Counted from the first letter of the stretch, positions 28,901-51,300 are shown. The stretch: DNA of 64,000 bases from Syngnathus acus (GCF_901709675.1 NC_051095.1:6447956-6511955), one strand, 5' to 3'. The notes: generated from the sequence alone by a model not told the origin. Program-made: numbers and translations.

Positions 28901-31900
28901 TGTATGTTTAAAAAAAAAGGGTGACACTACTTTGCGGGTGGTCTTGAAACCAATTATCCGCGGTAAACGAGGGATTACTGTACCATCAAACCTGTCCTGT
29001 AAAGAGATATAAAAATAATACGAAGGGGATGTGGAAGGAAGGTATTAAACACTGGAGCTAAAAACAAAAACACAAAGTACCCGGTTTATTGTATTGAAAT
29101 CGAGCGAGCGATACACAAAATGAAAGCGGTGGCCAATGAATTTAATAGTTGTTTTTTTTTTTTTTTGGTCAATGTGGGTGGGACCTGCCAGCTGGCAGGA
29201 AAAACACAGGATCCAGACAGACTCGGCTGCTCAATCCATGTATTTCTTGGTGTAGAAGTAAAACCTCAACTGATGACAATGATATTGATATGTGTAGCAT
29301 CAACAAAAGTTCTTGATGAAATTGCACAACCACTGACTCACATATGCATTATGTCTTACATCTGGTAGATTTCCAAAGGATATGAAAATAGCTACTACTA
29401 CCACTGTAGAAATAGACTAATTACACGCCATTCTCTCTCTCTGCTCTTTCAGTTCGCCGAGATCCTTGAAAAGGTTTCGCAGAAAAACTCGACAACTTTG
29501 TTGAATAAAGAAATATGGATTCGTGGGGGTCAGAGCAACATCAATGGCACTAATGGATCCTATCGAGAGCGTCACACACACAAAAAAAAGGTGATGGGTA
29601 TTTTCACAGATCTAAAGAAAGCATTTGACACAATAAATCATGGCATCAGAGTGGACTGGGTGAGGAGCGACTTAATCAACAGGCAGCAATTTGTATAAAT
29701 TGGAGTTCAGACCTTTTGCCCATAACATGTGGAGAACCTCAGGGGTCGGCTGTCCTTGCTCCTAAACACGATCATCGTGCAGTAATGCCTCAAAAATAAT
29801 GAAATGCATTTTGTTTTGCTCGTGATACAAACATCTGTTGCGCTGTGGACAATTGACAGCAGCTTATGGAAACAACCACAATTTGAGTGAAACACAATTC
29901 GCATGATTTGCAAAGTATACATATCGAACCTCATTTGGAAGGGACAATTGATGATGATGGAAAGAGCTTCTGAAATACAATTCCTGGGTGTGACTGTTGA
30001 CAATAATAATCTGCTGGAAATCACACATGAATCATGTAAAACCAAAAATGTCAAAGGCAATTCGGAAGCATTGCGGACTCCAGATACCGACATCTACTCA
30101 GATTGCCATATCTGAACTACCGTGTGGGGAATATGGGGTAACACCGAATAAGTCAAGCAATAAGAAAAATAACAAGGAGAATACAAACGTACTTTTTATA
30201 ATCATCGGAGACGGAAACTGAATATTAGGCGTGGAAAAGTCTGCTGAACAACCATAAAAATGTGTATAACTGTTTGTGGGGTGAAATTGTGCAATGGTCG
30301 AGAAAATGAGCACACATAAAAACTGCTCAAAAAAGTGTATCAAATCGGGTCTCTTGAGAAAAAAGACAAAGTGACTACACACAGGCAAAAAGGAATCAAA
30401 GTGTGTCTACGTCTGTTTTATTGATTTGTATGTTGAATTATTTGTTGAATGGATTAGGGTGGGAATCTAAAAAGCTCTGCTTCCTCCTACTCCAGCATTC
30501 TTTGTTGTTTTCGTTTTTTTTTTTTTCCATTTTGGGTGACTTAGATATGGCACTTTAAAGTGTTTCATTTTCCTATTTACGTGTTTTAAATATGTGCAAA
30601 ATAAACATAACTTGTTCATGGCCAATATTTTAATTCACGGCGGCCTACCGTGTACAAAGTCCTGCTCGTGCGAGTCGGCGATGCTGAGCAGGTTCCCTTG
30701 GTGGGCTCGGCAGTGGTCTTGCGCCTCCTGCCAGGTCTTGGTGGGCTGTGGGATGATCAGGTAGCAGAAGTCGCTGGAGGGGTGGTCCAGCCACCAGCCG
30801 CATTTTTCAGTCCAGTCTGTGAGCCAGACATAAGACGGCGTTACGCAAGACAGTGCAAGACGGACGGCGCCAGTGCTGGACACCTACCAGGTTGGCCCAC
30901 CAATGGTGGCAGCTGTGGACGGCCTCCGCCGCGCTTGGCTGCAGAGAAAGGGGGTATAAGCAAATGCGGGAGCCGTCCAAAAGGAGCGCTCGGGAGCGAC
31001 GTTAGCACCTGTTTGGCAGATAACTGACTGCTTGTATTGGCATCTGTAGTTCAGGTAGATCTGTGCGCCAGAACCCATGAATGCACAGTCACCAGCGGCA
31101 GCGGAGTAGTACCCGAGGTCGTCGTAGTCCTGCGGACGAGATTTTGGACAGAACTTTAAGCGTGTTGCATTTGATCTGGTCGTCTTCCTGCCGCATTTCC
31201 TCACTTAATGGCGTACCTTCTCTCATTCAAGTTTCACTTTGGTTTGTCGGCTTCACTTTATTGTCAGTCAAAGTAGTATGAACATTGCAATGAAATGAAG
31301 CATGTTGTGCCCTCTCTGGCGAGCCAAAGGTCTCATGCGCAATGCAACTAAACCTGAAGACCTAAAGACAAACCAGAGGCACCATCCAGGATATTTCCTG
31401 GACATCTTAACTGCCTCCTCGCTGTCTCTAAAATCAGAGCGCCAAAAATGTGTCATCGGCTGCCCGATGCCTCAAGACAAAACGGATGCCTGCAAACCGA
31501 CTTTTCCAAAGGCCTCCAGCAATTCACTTACCAAAGCTGTTCCGTCACTCCACTTGTAGTTGTTGCCCTTCTTCTTGAGTCCCATCCAAGGTACACTACC
31601 TACAAAGTGATCTTGAGGAAAGGAGGGAGAACAAGAGCTTCAGGGCAAGAAGAGCTTCAGCCAAGTGACGACTACGGCGGTTCTTCTTGGTGCTTACCAT
31701 ACAGGAATAGGGCATCTCGCCTAGAGTGGACGCGAGGCAGGTGGGCTTCGCGGGCGAGACAGAACTCCTCAGCATCCTTCTGAGTTTCAGCAATCGGGCC
31801 AATAAGATAGCAATGATCGCCAGAAAGGACGTTGCCATCGTCGCAGTCAGAAGCTGAGGCCACAAAGAAAAACATTGAGGAGGAAACCATGACGAGATGG

Positions 31901-34900
31901 TGCAAATAGACGTGCTGCAACTCACTCTTCACTATAGCAGGACCACTTTTGGGGGAACACGTCGAGCAGTCTGCATAGAAAAAGACCCTGTTTGAGCTTT
32001 TCTCCTTTCAAAGTCAACCTGATTACAAACATGCAGGCTTACCCAGCGGCCGTTTGCACATGTAGGCTAAGGAGGAAGCGCAGGAGCCAGACCTCCACTT
32101 CCCGGGATACCTATAAGCCTTTTGGTGGACGTAGGCGCAGGACGCGACGTCGGCGCTGTCGGTAGATTAAAACAAAAAAAAACAAAAAAAGGAACATTTT
32201 CCTATTTTTCCTTGAGTGGTCGTTCTCAAAATTGGTTCCAGAAACTTTAAGCCGACGTCTCCGCCTGACAACAGCATGCAAAGTTGTTTCGTCTTACCTT
32301 TCGAGTTGATTTGGGGCCCAGTTGGTGTGCTTAATTGTCTGGCCATCGGACCAGGTCAGCTTCTGGCTCCCGCCTTCAAAGCCACACCAGACCTTGTCGC
32401 ATTTCTGGGGGGAGAAAAGAAACCAGTTCCAGTTGTCGCCGCAGAGTCCACTGCCGCTTCCGTCTCACCTGGTTGGAGAGCCCCAGCCAGAAGTGGTTGT
32501 ACTTGGCCATGGTCGTCTTCACAAAGTCTTCCTCGGCCGAGGAGGTGATCGAGACCAGGTTGCCGCCCAGCTGGACGCAGTGGTGCCAGGCGCCCAGCCA
32601 ACCGTTGGGGACTGCCATCTTCTTGTAGCAGCTGGTGCCGTGCCCGCGCCACCCGGGAGCACACTGGTTGGCTGAGGGCATAATTTGGGGAACGGGCGGA
32701 CAGATCAGAGCACACCGATGGCATGTTTTTACTCGATGCTCTTCATTGGGCGCATGGCAACCAAATGCACGAGGATTCTGTCAGGGGGGGCAATGCTCAT
32801 TGTCCCTTTGGCCCCTTCCAAAAACTTGCCTGTCCTTCATTTTGGGGTGAGCTGCTGATTGTTTGCATCAAAGCATCACTTGTGCCTGCCAAGGATTGAT
32901 TGGTTGATTGATTCACTTTTATTTCTTCACAACATAATTGGTCATGATTACATGTCCACAGATCATGACATGAGATTGCACACAACTGCCCCAAAGTTCT
33001 GTTATTAAGCTTCAGATGTACAGTGGAGCAAACAAAGGATGTAGTCAGCCACCAATTGCGCAAGTTAAAAGATGCCTGTCATTTTCATCAGAGGTACTAT
33101 GAGAGACAAAATGAATCGAACTCAAACTCACAGTGTTAGCACTTCATCTTCACCATCAGCGATCCCCACCCACCAGTCACGCACGTGTGGCAAATTGATG
33201 ACCAATGACGTAAGCCCAAATCAGGTCATCGCACATTTCACCACTGGGGGGTGCTAAAGCACAAGGCAACTCAATTGACTAACATTGGAACAGTTGGACC
33301 CCGCTCCACTCTTTTTATCTCAGGAAGCCCGTGTCCTTGAATTAAATGACAAAGTACAAAGCCAAGCCAGGCTGGGCTGGGCTGGGCTGAGCTGAGCTGA
33401 GCAGTGCAGGGGTTTCATGGGGAAGAGGGGCTTTTAAACTGCGGGCTCAGTCAGGTAAACCGAATAAGCACGGGCCTCGAATGGACTCTGAGGGGCAAAT
33501 GCAATCTTCAGATGAACACGCACTGAAAATCAGAGTCTCTCGTAAAAGTCCGGCTGAATTTTGCAAAGAATTTCACTGAGAAAAAGAAATGAATTTTTTG
33601 AGAGAGAAATTCATTGAGAGAAAGAAATGAATTACTACTAAGTGAATTCTTTGAAAACACATTTAGATGGTGCAAATGGAACACTCACGGCAGAAATATT
33701 TGGAACTGTGTCGCAAGTTCTTTTTGTGTGCGATAACAGAACAAACAGGAGCGTGTGATTATTTTCTGTACAGGAAGTCAACCATATTGTTATCAAGCCT
33801 AAGAAATCAGGCATGTGGTGCCCACAAGTTATCGGCTGAGCACTGACAATTTCCAATGGGAAAACAATACCAGCCATCTGTTTTTCTGGGGTTTCTTTCG
33901 ATTCGAGCCAAATTTAATCAAGTCGATATTGTCCCGATTGTGAAAGATAAGGCTGGCAAAATCAATCGCAAAGACAAATCATCTTTGCTCGTAAGTAGGT
34001 CTTGTATACATAAATCATCATATGGATTTGTGTGTTTATTGATGTCTCTTTGATGACGTTTTTGATCATATAATTCATGAGACATTTTGTTCATGAAGAA
34101 ATAGTTATTGTAGTAAGAGCTGTAAGAAATTATTATTGTTAAATTATAATGCTTATTTATCATTTATAATTTCGTTACAATGTACATAATTTTTTAATTA
34201 TTATTCATTATATTTAGATGAAAGAAAAGGAAAAATATCTTTATAATAGAGGCGCTAAGAACTATCTGTTGTATAAAGGGCTGTAAGAAATAATTATTCG
34301 TAATATGTTTCAATAATATCAATAATGATTAAATATTAAGGCTAAGAAATTGTTTAGTTAGGTCCTAACTGTTAGGAAGAGCGCATGCAGGTGCGTCAAG
34401 TAGTGCTTTACAAGTTCATGCAAGTTCGGCAGGAATAGTTCACGCCAACAAAGACGTTACTTGCTACATGGTTGTTGTTGCATGATACGTAGATTGGTTG
34501 TTTTCGTGTTACTTTGTATCGTTATGTGGCGTGGAGAAATCGCGGACGTTTGAAACGTGTTGCTGCCTGCCGTCCGTCGCCCGTCATTCATATTTCTCAC
34601 ATCCACCGCTAGAGGTCTCCCCAGACCACCGAGATGCGCTCGTCCGTCTGAGTGAGTGTGCCCCTACTAGAGACAGTTTGACTTCCTCTATAGGCCCTTC
34701 GTAATTACTTCAAAGTCAAGTTGTTCGTATATTCTGACAGAGCAGCAGCCAACATAAACGAAAATGATAAACGCACCTTAAAAAGCCATCATAGCATTTG
34801 AACACGAACAGTTAGTCTTTGTGCTCACAATTGGATCCATTGCAATCAAGTGTTTTGATCTCAGGCATCGTAATGTTTTGACAAGAGTAGAAGCAGATGC

Positions 34901-35065
34901 AGACATGCGAACTCACAGTACATTTCATCACGTTGTCGACAGCGGTATTGTTTTAGCAATGAACTCTGTTGAACTGACTGGTTTTAATTGACTAAATTGC
35001 TTACCTGACGCGCATGTCCAATATACGCCAAGCAGGAGAATAGACCACTCGAGTGCCTCCCACAT
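22991..35065 (-). CDS. Secreted multidomain lectin, copy B (tandem paralogue of copy A)
   Basis: All 37 exons of copy A have intact counterparts with conserved splice sites: 35005-35065, 32469-32671, 32298-32404, 32043-32155, 31926-31970, 31698-31853, 31532-31611, 31009-31129, 30888-30938, 30649-30816, 28603-28722, 28421-28528, 28303-28332, 27747-27949, 27576-27682, 27343-27455, 27225-27278, 27000-27155, 26816-26901, 26523-26634, 26398-26445, 26154-26321, 25787-25909, 25597-25704, 25496-25531, 25293-25430, 24913-25056, 24655-24789, 24408-24556, 24206-24326, 24080-24110, 23950-24013, 23750-23880, 23637-23686, 23403-23576, 23177-23322, 22991-23098. Total 4,068 nt, 1,355 aa. Domain order is the same. 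In-frame size changes: one codon lost in exon 2, two gained in exon 13. Signal peptide, LCCL start and last exon are nearly unchanged, while CTLD1, CTLD4 and parts of SUEL/F5/8C carry clustered replacements, such as KTTMAKYNHFW for KATMGVDTRFFW. The copy shows no stop or frameshift, so both genes look functional. Confidence 0.85.
29440..30225 (+). mobile_element. Degenerate LINE reverse transcriptase remnant (copy B intron)
   Basis: It encodes GIFTDLKKAFDTINHGI near 29597-29650, the catalytic-palm region motif of a non-LTR reverse transcriptase, and then the same FLGVTVDNN segment as copy A. Compared with copy A it keeps about 165 additional bases after GATCCTTGAAAA. It is broken by stops and is not active. 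Confidence 0.65.
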
Positions 35066-36510
35066 CTTGGAGAGAGATCGCGAAGACCAAATCGCCTCAC
35101 TGAGCGATGGCAGTCAGGAGAAAAGAAATGATAAGTCGCCTTACTGACAATGGCCTGTCTATTCCAGTCAGGAGAAGAAAATGGATGGACGTTTGGTGTG
35201 CCTGCTTCAAGCCGGGATGCAGGCCACGCCCACACGTCAACTTCACGTAGCACAAAATGTGGGAGTGGCGAGCGCGTGTGACGACGCACTACTCTTTGGT
35301 CTTTTATTTCTTTGTTACTTTGTAAATGTTCTGGTGTATGCGGGAACAACCGCAAGAAGCAGTCAACTCATTTAACAGTAAATCGAAATCATGAAATCCA
35401 AGTATGAAAGTGGGAATGAAAGGAGGTGGAATTCAATGTATTCATTCATTTAACAGTAAATCGAAATCATGAAATCCAAGCATGAGAGTGGGAATGAAAT
35501 GAGGTGTAATTCAATGTATTCATTTAACAGTAAATCGAAATCATGAAATCCAAGTATGAAAGTGGGAATCAAATGAGACGTACTTGTGAATGAAAATGAG
35601 CGAGGAGACGATGAGCAAATGAATCTGAGAGAAATGAGGGGGAAACGTCTCCAATTGAGCCTTGCGGGCCTTGAGTGCAAAAAGTTGCACACCATGCGGG
35701 GGGGGGGGGATCTTGTGGCTTGTTGGCTCTTTGGGGGAAGCACACGCTTGATGACTCAGACGACTCCTCGATGGGATTGTTATCTTGTACACATTTTCAG
35801 GCCCTTACACAGGATGACCAGATTTGGGGGGGTTTGAAAAGGAAGATACCCTTTTTTTGGGGGGGTCATGGGTGTGTCTGTGTATGTTATGACACAAATG
35901 ACATGGTGTCTGTATAGCACTTGCATTTATTGGTTCAAATAGCACAAAACATATGTAAAATACTTTTTATTAATAATGTTTATAATATAAATATAAGAAA
36001 AAGTTTCATATTATTCTTATCGAATTTTTCATTCAGCTCCTCCGTGAACGTGCAGTTTGGTTTTGGCATTGCTTGTAAACACTCGGTGTAAGCTGACTAG
36101 CTCACCCTACATCCACACGCACGCGCGCACACACACACACACGCACACACACTCACACTCAGAGTGACAATCAGCAAAGTGATACATTTGAGGAGAAAGG
36201 CGTGACTTATTTGCGAACCATACTGAGAAACCTGGAATTGAGTGAAACGGAACGGAGTGGCAATTCTATTGACAATGTACTGTACATGTATTAAGTTTGA
36301 GGCAGTCCGAAAAAGTCCCGGAAGATTTTGAAATTGCCCCCAGACATCTTTTTAGCTCTCTAAAGTAGGACGAGAATATACAATTTTGAAGCCTGGCACC
36401 TGGACCCATATCACAAATGAACAAATCGGGAAAACAGTTCAAATTCCTTGCACAGTTGTTTATAAAAGAGCCAAGGTCTGTCTATCCATTAATAGCAATA
36501 GCAAAATTGT
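35066..36510. other. 5' flank of lectin copy B
   Basis: Counterpart of 20759-22198. The three 74-base repeats lie at about 35368-35590, the G-run at 35698-35709 and an expanded CA/CG repeat at about 36114-36156. No coding exon is recognised. Confidence 0.55.
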
Positions 36511-37083
36511 ACCCAAATGGCGTCATGAGGAAGTCTGACTAATACTCGTACCTCGGGCGTAATAAATTAGTGGTCAAATTGACCGGATTGCCCTGTCCAA
36601 ACCAGTAAACTATTAAATGAGTTAACCAGGTGACACACCGATTGTCTTTATTATTTTATTCTTTTTTTGGTCAATTAAACAAGGTAAAACAGCAGATGGT
36701 AAATTTAACAATAAGTAAATGAAATATAAGAAATCAATGATGAAAATACACGGTAAATCTAAGAGAATAACAACATGGTAAATTGGACAAAGGAATAATA
36801 ATGCATGGTAAATCATCAGATGGCGTAATAATAATGTATGGTAAATTTAACAATAAGTAATTGAAATATAAGAAATCAATGATGAAAATGCACGGTAAAT
36901 CTAAGAGAATAACAACATGGTAAATTGGACAAAGGAATAATAATGCATGGTAAATCATCAGATGGCGTAATAATAATGTATAGTAAATTTAACAATAAGT
37001 AATTGAAATATAAGAAATCAATGATGAAAATGCACGGTAAATCTAAGAGAATAACAACATGGTAAATTGGACAAAGGAATAAA
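36511..37083. repeat. Partial third copy of the duplication unit
   Basis: It repeats the first ~0.57 kb of the unit: the ACCCAAATGGCG start, the GGTCAATTAAACAAGGTAAA segment and several minisatellite units. It stops inside the minisatellite at ACAAAGGAATAA, and unrelated sequence follows. It therefore carries only 3'-flanking DNA of the lectin gene and no exon. Confidence 0.85.
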
Positions 37084-37239
37084 AGTCTGTCTATCCATTG
37101 GTATCAAATAATTACATTGAAATCAGAGGATACGGCAAGGAGTGTCCATGGCCTTCTCAACATGAATTGTGGCCGAGATCCCGAAATGAACAGCCCAATC
37201 ATATTGAACTGTTTCATTAAGAACAGTCATGACTCCCTA

Positions 37240-37880
37240 CAGAGATCCTAACAGCCTGGAGTACAAAGCTGTTGGTGAGTCTGGTGGTGCGGGAGCGCAG
37301 GCCCCTGTACCTCTTCCCAGAGGGCAGCAGATCAAACAAAGTGTGAGCGGGGTGACTCACATCACACACAATTGTGGTTGCCTTGCGTGTGAGACGGGCG
37401 GTGTAAATGTCTTTCAGGGAGGGGAGTGAAGCACCATCTAATCCTACCAGCTGTGTTCACTATGCGCTGCAGGGCCTTCATGTTGTATTCAGTGCAGCTA
37501 CCACCCCACACAGCGATACAACTGGAGAGGACGCTCTCAGTGGTGCCACGGTAGAATGTGCGCATGATGAGCACCTGCTCGCCTGAGTTTCCGCAGGAAG
37601 TACAGGCGGCGCTGAGCTTTCTTCGCCAGTGATGCATTGTTGGTGGTCCAGGAGAGCTCTTCACTGGTGTGCACCCCCAGGAAACTGGTGCTGCTCACTC
37701 TCTCCACCACAGCACCGTCGATGGTCAGTGGCAGGTGTTGGGTGTGACCCTTCCGGAAGTCAACAACAATCTCCTTGGTCTTGCTGACGTTCAGCAGGAG
37801 GTTGTTGTCCCTGCACCATGTGGCCAGAAGGTCGACCTCCGACCTGTATTGATTCTCGTCGCCCTTGGTGATGAGACCCA
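37240..37880 (-). mobile_element. L2/CR1-like LINE fragment, reverse transcriptase C-terminal part
   Basis: On the minus strand it encodes GDENQYRSEVDLLATWCRDN, NLLLNVSKTKEIVVDFRKG, STSFLGVHTSEELSW, KKAQRRLYFLRKLRR and FYRGTTESVLSSCIAVWGG. These are the ordered thumb and post-RT motifs of fish L2/CR1-type elements. A frameshift is needed near 37570. It is truncated at both ends: the 5' side abuts an AGT/AGC microsatellite (37884-37965) and the 3' side stops at GATCCTAACAGCCTGGAG, which also occurs at 7135. Confidence 0.85.
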
Positions 37881-37883
37881 CCA

Positions 37884-37965
37884 GCAGCAGCAGTAGTAGC
37901 AGTAGTAGTAGTAGTAGTAGTAATAATAGTAAGAGTAGTAGTAGCAGAAGTAGTAGTAGTAATAT
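37884..37965. repeat. AGC/AGT trinucleotide microsatellite
   Basis: Run of CAGCAG, AGTAGT and AATAAT triplets next to the truncated LINE end. Confidence 0.8.
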
Positions 37966-39210
37966 GTATTATTATTTTGTGATTAGAGTAAATATTGTTT
38001 GGGAGCAAATGGAGTAAGATTAAATTTCTCATCAATAGACGTTATGAAAACAATCAGCGACAAAGGGCACCCTGGGCACAAAAAGAACAAAATCTGAGAC
38101 AAAGGGCGCCCTGGGCGCAATAAAAACATTTAGATCTGAATTTCTACATAAATCTAGGAAATAGATTCTTTGAAGAATTACAATTAATTTCGACAGTTTC
38201 AGCCCTCACAGCTGTTACAGGCAGGTGGGGTGGAGACAGGCAAAATCATTGAAATTGTTACTGTAGGAGAACTTCACTGAAGGGCAACATTTGTTTCTTC
38301 TAGATCACTTTATTCCCAAAATGTTCAACCAAGCAAGTTTTATGCCTCACATATTTGTGTAATTAAAAAAAGATACATCTTGGAATCTCTGTCATTATGT
38401 ACAAGAAATACAATAACGTTTGAAAAACAAAAATAAATCCCTGCACCGTAACACAAAAATCTGGAGAACGAAAGAACAGGTTACAGCTCACCCTTAGCAA
38501 CAAGCGCTCATTCACACACATACAGACAGTAGGACATGAATCATTTATAACATTCCACACATGCATACCGGTCATTTCTGCCTGGATGGTCCATGCCTCA
38601 TTTTGTTTCATTCTCCCAGACATGACGTCCACGAAGGCCAACCTCTGAGACTTTTGCTCATGATATTGGAAGTATTGCAGTTACACAGGAATGTGTCATG
38701 GCGAGAAGAAACTGCATGTCAATGAGTGAGGAAAATGTCCATTTCATCAAAGCAGAACTACAAGGGATTTGTTCTGTCACCGGAGACAAAAAAAACCAAA
38801 CAAATAAATGGGCCATCCATATACAGTAGTTTAAAATAAGAGAAGATACGAAACTATTTAAGTTACTATGCTGGAAACAAAAGTGCAGAGCATGAACAAA
38901 TTCCAATATTTAGAACAAACATACCGAGAAAAAGAGAAAAATTTCAACCCTGAGTCTCATCAGAGCAACGAGAGCCTCTGACACTTGACATCGCACTACG
39001 ACCGTCAGCGGGAAAACGCAATCCATAAGAACACGGGGCTTGTTTCTTTTTCTTGCAGCGTGACGCCAGTGGAATGACAGAAGAGTGACGACAAGCAAGT
39101 GACAAGCGGCGGTTGGTTTGAGTGGTCCCATGCGGCAGTTGCCCCCCCCCCCCCCCCCCCTCTCTCTCACTTGCAGTAGATTGGCAACTGCCATCAAAGT
39201 GGGCATCTCA
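37966..39210. other. slc12a6 3' UTR and intergenic sequence
   Basis: No coding exon is seen. A minus-strand AATAAA at 38309-38314 could end the slc12a6 transcript about 0.9 kb after its stop. A C-run of about 19 bases lies at 39141-39160. The ATGG-tailed open frames on the minus strand here are not conserved proteins. Confidence 0.45.
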
Positions 39211-48340
<9,130 letters not shown>

Positions 48341-51300
48341 GGCGAAGCCCGAGTGGGGTGTGGGGTCGGGAAGTTCGGGGCGAGCGAAGGGAGGGCGGCT
48401 GGTGGGCTCACAGGCTAGCGAGCGTGGCTGAATCTAACTGAGTTTAGCTGATGCTTGTGGAAGAGGGAACGATTGCCCGTATAATTATTTCTTTGACAGT
48501 CGCCATTCTCCATCGAGGCGACGTAATTGGCCAACACCAAGCTTAAGTGCCCAACAGCGCTTTCCTTAAGGGCTGTCACTATCAAATATTTTGACAATCT
48601 ATTTTTTTGTTGATCAATAGATTCGGATTAAAAAGTAAAATTGTACATTTAAAATATATATTTTTTAATTTTACAAACCGATTACTGTTTTTTGCAATTG
48701 TTTAATAATTAAACTAAGTCAAATAAACAAAAAGGAAAGAGCTACTAATTGATGCGAGTGAAGGCCTCTTAATTTGAAACACACTTCTGAGGCTGCTTCA
48801 GGTTCAGCTACATGTCATTCATACGACGGCTTCAAATTTCCATTACTTCCATCACATGAAACTGGAAAATTGATTACTGGTTTTGTCAAGTGAGAAAATA
48901 GACTAAAACCTTATATTTTAAAATATGTTATTTATATTTACATATATTAACATATTATTAGAATATTGGGCTAATATGGCTGCTTTCATTAACAGACTAC
49001 ACAAATCAGAGAATATTTGTTGAACGAGCTAAAATTCGGAGGATTTGGAACATTAAAATAAATCTGGCTCTAAATGATTAATCAATAAAATAGTGGTTGA
49101 GTAATTTCACAATTGTTTTTTGAGTAATTGACTAAAAGTGGCGCTTTGCTTTAAGCCAATTTGCTGAGCGTGTGTCTTTTCTACCGGGGCAGGGGCAAGG
49201 GTCAAGGATTGGAGGGTATGGAGCAGTAGAACAAGAACAGGGGGAAAGACAGAAAGCAAGAATGGAAAAAAATAACAGCGTTATTGTCACAATATATACC
49301 ATATCAAACACAATTGTGTCATGCTTTCATAGAGGACAACATCTAATGGAAATATTTACAGATGTGAGGCTGAAATTGACACACAATTAATCAATTATTA
49401 ATATATCTACCGACTATCGAGCCATAAAAAAAATCAAACACTGAAATATTTAAAGACTTATCTCCAAGTGAGTACAATACCACATACTTCTTGTTTTGTA
49501 CAGGTTGTCAATAATTTGCATTGGAACCAAAACTCAAAATTCACTTTAAAGGCTCTTTAATGGGGTGACTTTATTCATGACATCCTAACAGGTTCACACA
49601 CATAGGCAAATGACTCACCAAGGTATCTACACAAAGCATCTCAAAAAATAACCAGGGTCAACCTGGCTCCAACCGGTCGGACCAGTTGCTGCTTGCTGCT
49701 TTGTTTCATAACTCGATGTTTCCGAAGAGGAAACGGCGGCTGGATGCCTTTTACCCGTTTTTTTGGTCTTGTTTTGGGAATAAAAACAGTTGTGGAATGG
49801 GAGCTTGGGGGGGGTATACTGACCAACACCTTGCTTGGCATTTTACCCTCAAGGAACATCAACCTCTGGCAGATGCATCCATTTGGATGGCTCCTAATGT
49901 AAACGGTGCTTAAAGTAAATAAAAATAGAGCATGGAACAACATGTGTGCACATTGTCAAATTAGATGGTCCACATTTATGATGTAGCCTTCATTCACTTG
50001 TCAGGTATAAGCGCATGAAATGATCAAGATGAACAATCATCAGATGTAATGTAAATACTAGAGCTGCTAAAATAAAAAATAGCAATATTGCAAAATTGGC
50101 CCATGCAATACTCATATTGAAAGATATGTAATAAGATTCTTATGAAATTGTATGCTTTTGCCTAAAATTGCCCAGTCAAACTTAAATTGCATTTCAATAG
50201 TTAAATATTAGCTGAGGCAATTACTATTAATTAGCTAAGAAAATATTGAGTTGTCTTATTATCCCAAGTAAAAAAAAAATTCATTCTTCAATAAATAATT
50301 TGAAAAAAAAGGTATGTGTTAAATATTGCGATATCGATATAGCTCGATTCAAAAACCATATCGCAGCCGTAGTACTGTACTGTACCGTATATATCATCAG
50401 TGCGGCAGCATTGGTGGTTACGTGAACGTTACATTTTGTACACCAAAACGTAAGATGCCAGTACTCATGTAATAAATGACACATTAACAAACCTATGAAT
50501 GAATGAATGAATGAATGAATGAATATGTCCGTAATGGCTTAATTAATGAGTAACGCGAACGAACCCTAAGCAAGCTGCTTGCCATGCTCGCCATAATAAT
50601 ACTTTTTTGAAGTATTTTGGAAAACATTTTCAAAATATGGCAATAGAGCCCAGTGTTTAAAGGATGAGAAATGAAGAATGTCGCAACAGCTGCTCGCTTG
50701 TACGTCTTTGTGGCGACAGAATGGATTGCGGTGGGAGATGCGGACATTTAAGACCAGCTGCAACCAGTTTACAGCTTTGCGTCTTTCGTTCCCAAGCTTG
50801 TTTTTTTTTCTTTCTTTTAATCGGCAATGAGCGTCAAAAAATGAAGAGAGGAACACAGAAACGCCGGTCGCCTGGCTGGGTTGGCAGGTTCCAGCCCGGT
50901 GCCAGCCAGCACTATGCTAACGTTAGCCACCGATTTGCCCATGCCGCGCGACTGTCAACTGTCAACCCCCGTGACACACAACGCAAGCGGTGCGTAAGAC
51001 TCATACCTGGATTTGGTGACGTGGACGCTCTACCGAGTTGTTCCACGCTCGGACGGCTGTGGAAGCGGGGGGCTCCTCTCGGCAGTTTATCGACTCCTTA
51101 TTGTCCAGTCGAGAAGCAAAACTGTATATTTTGTCCCTTGCAAACCACCGTCCTTACTCCCCGACCGCAACCTTGCGCATGCGCAGTAGTAAAAATGAAA
51201 CCACATGACATCTTGCTGGACAGACACAAAAGCTGTTGTAAAAATGTTTATTTCGATTCAAAGTCCCTTTTATTCCTCCCAAAACTAGAAAAAAAACCAG

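Larger units (their letters stand above)
22199..36510. repeat. Tandem duplication unit 2 (~14.3 kb, holds lectin gene copy B)
   Basis: Direct repeat of unit 1, same orientation. The local offset is 14,313 bases at the gene's 3' end, and varies by some tens of bases elsewhere because of indels. Unit 2 lacks the SINE of unit 1. It keeps about 165 bases of a LINE remnant and about 95 bases of intron that unit 1 lacks. Confidence 0.92.
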
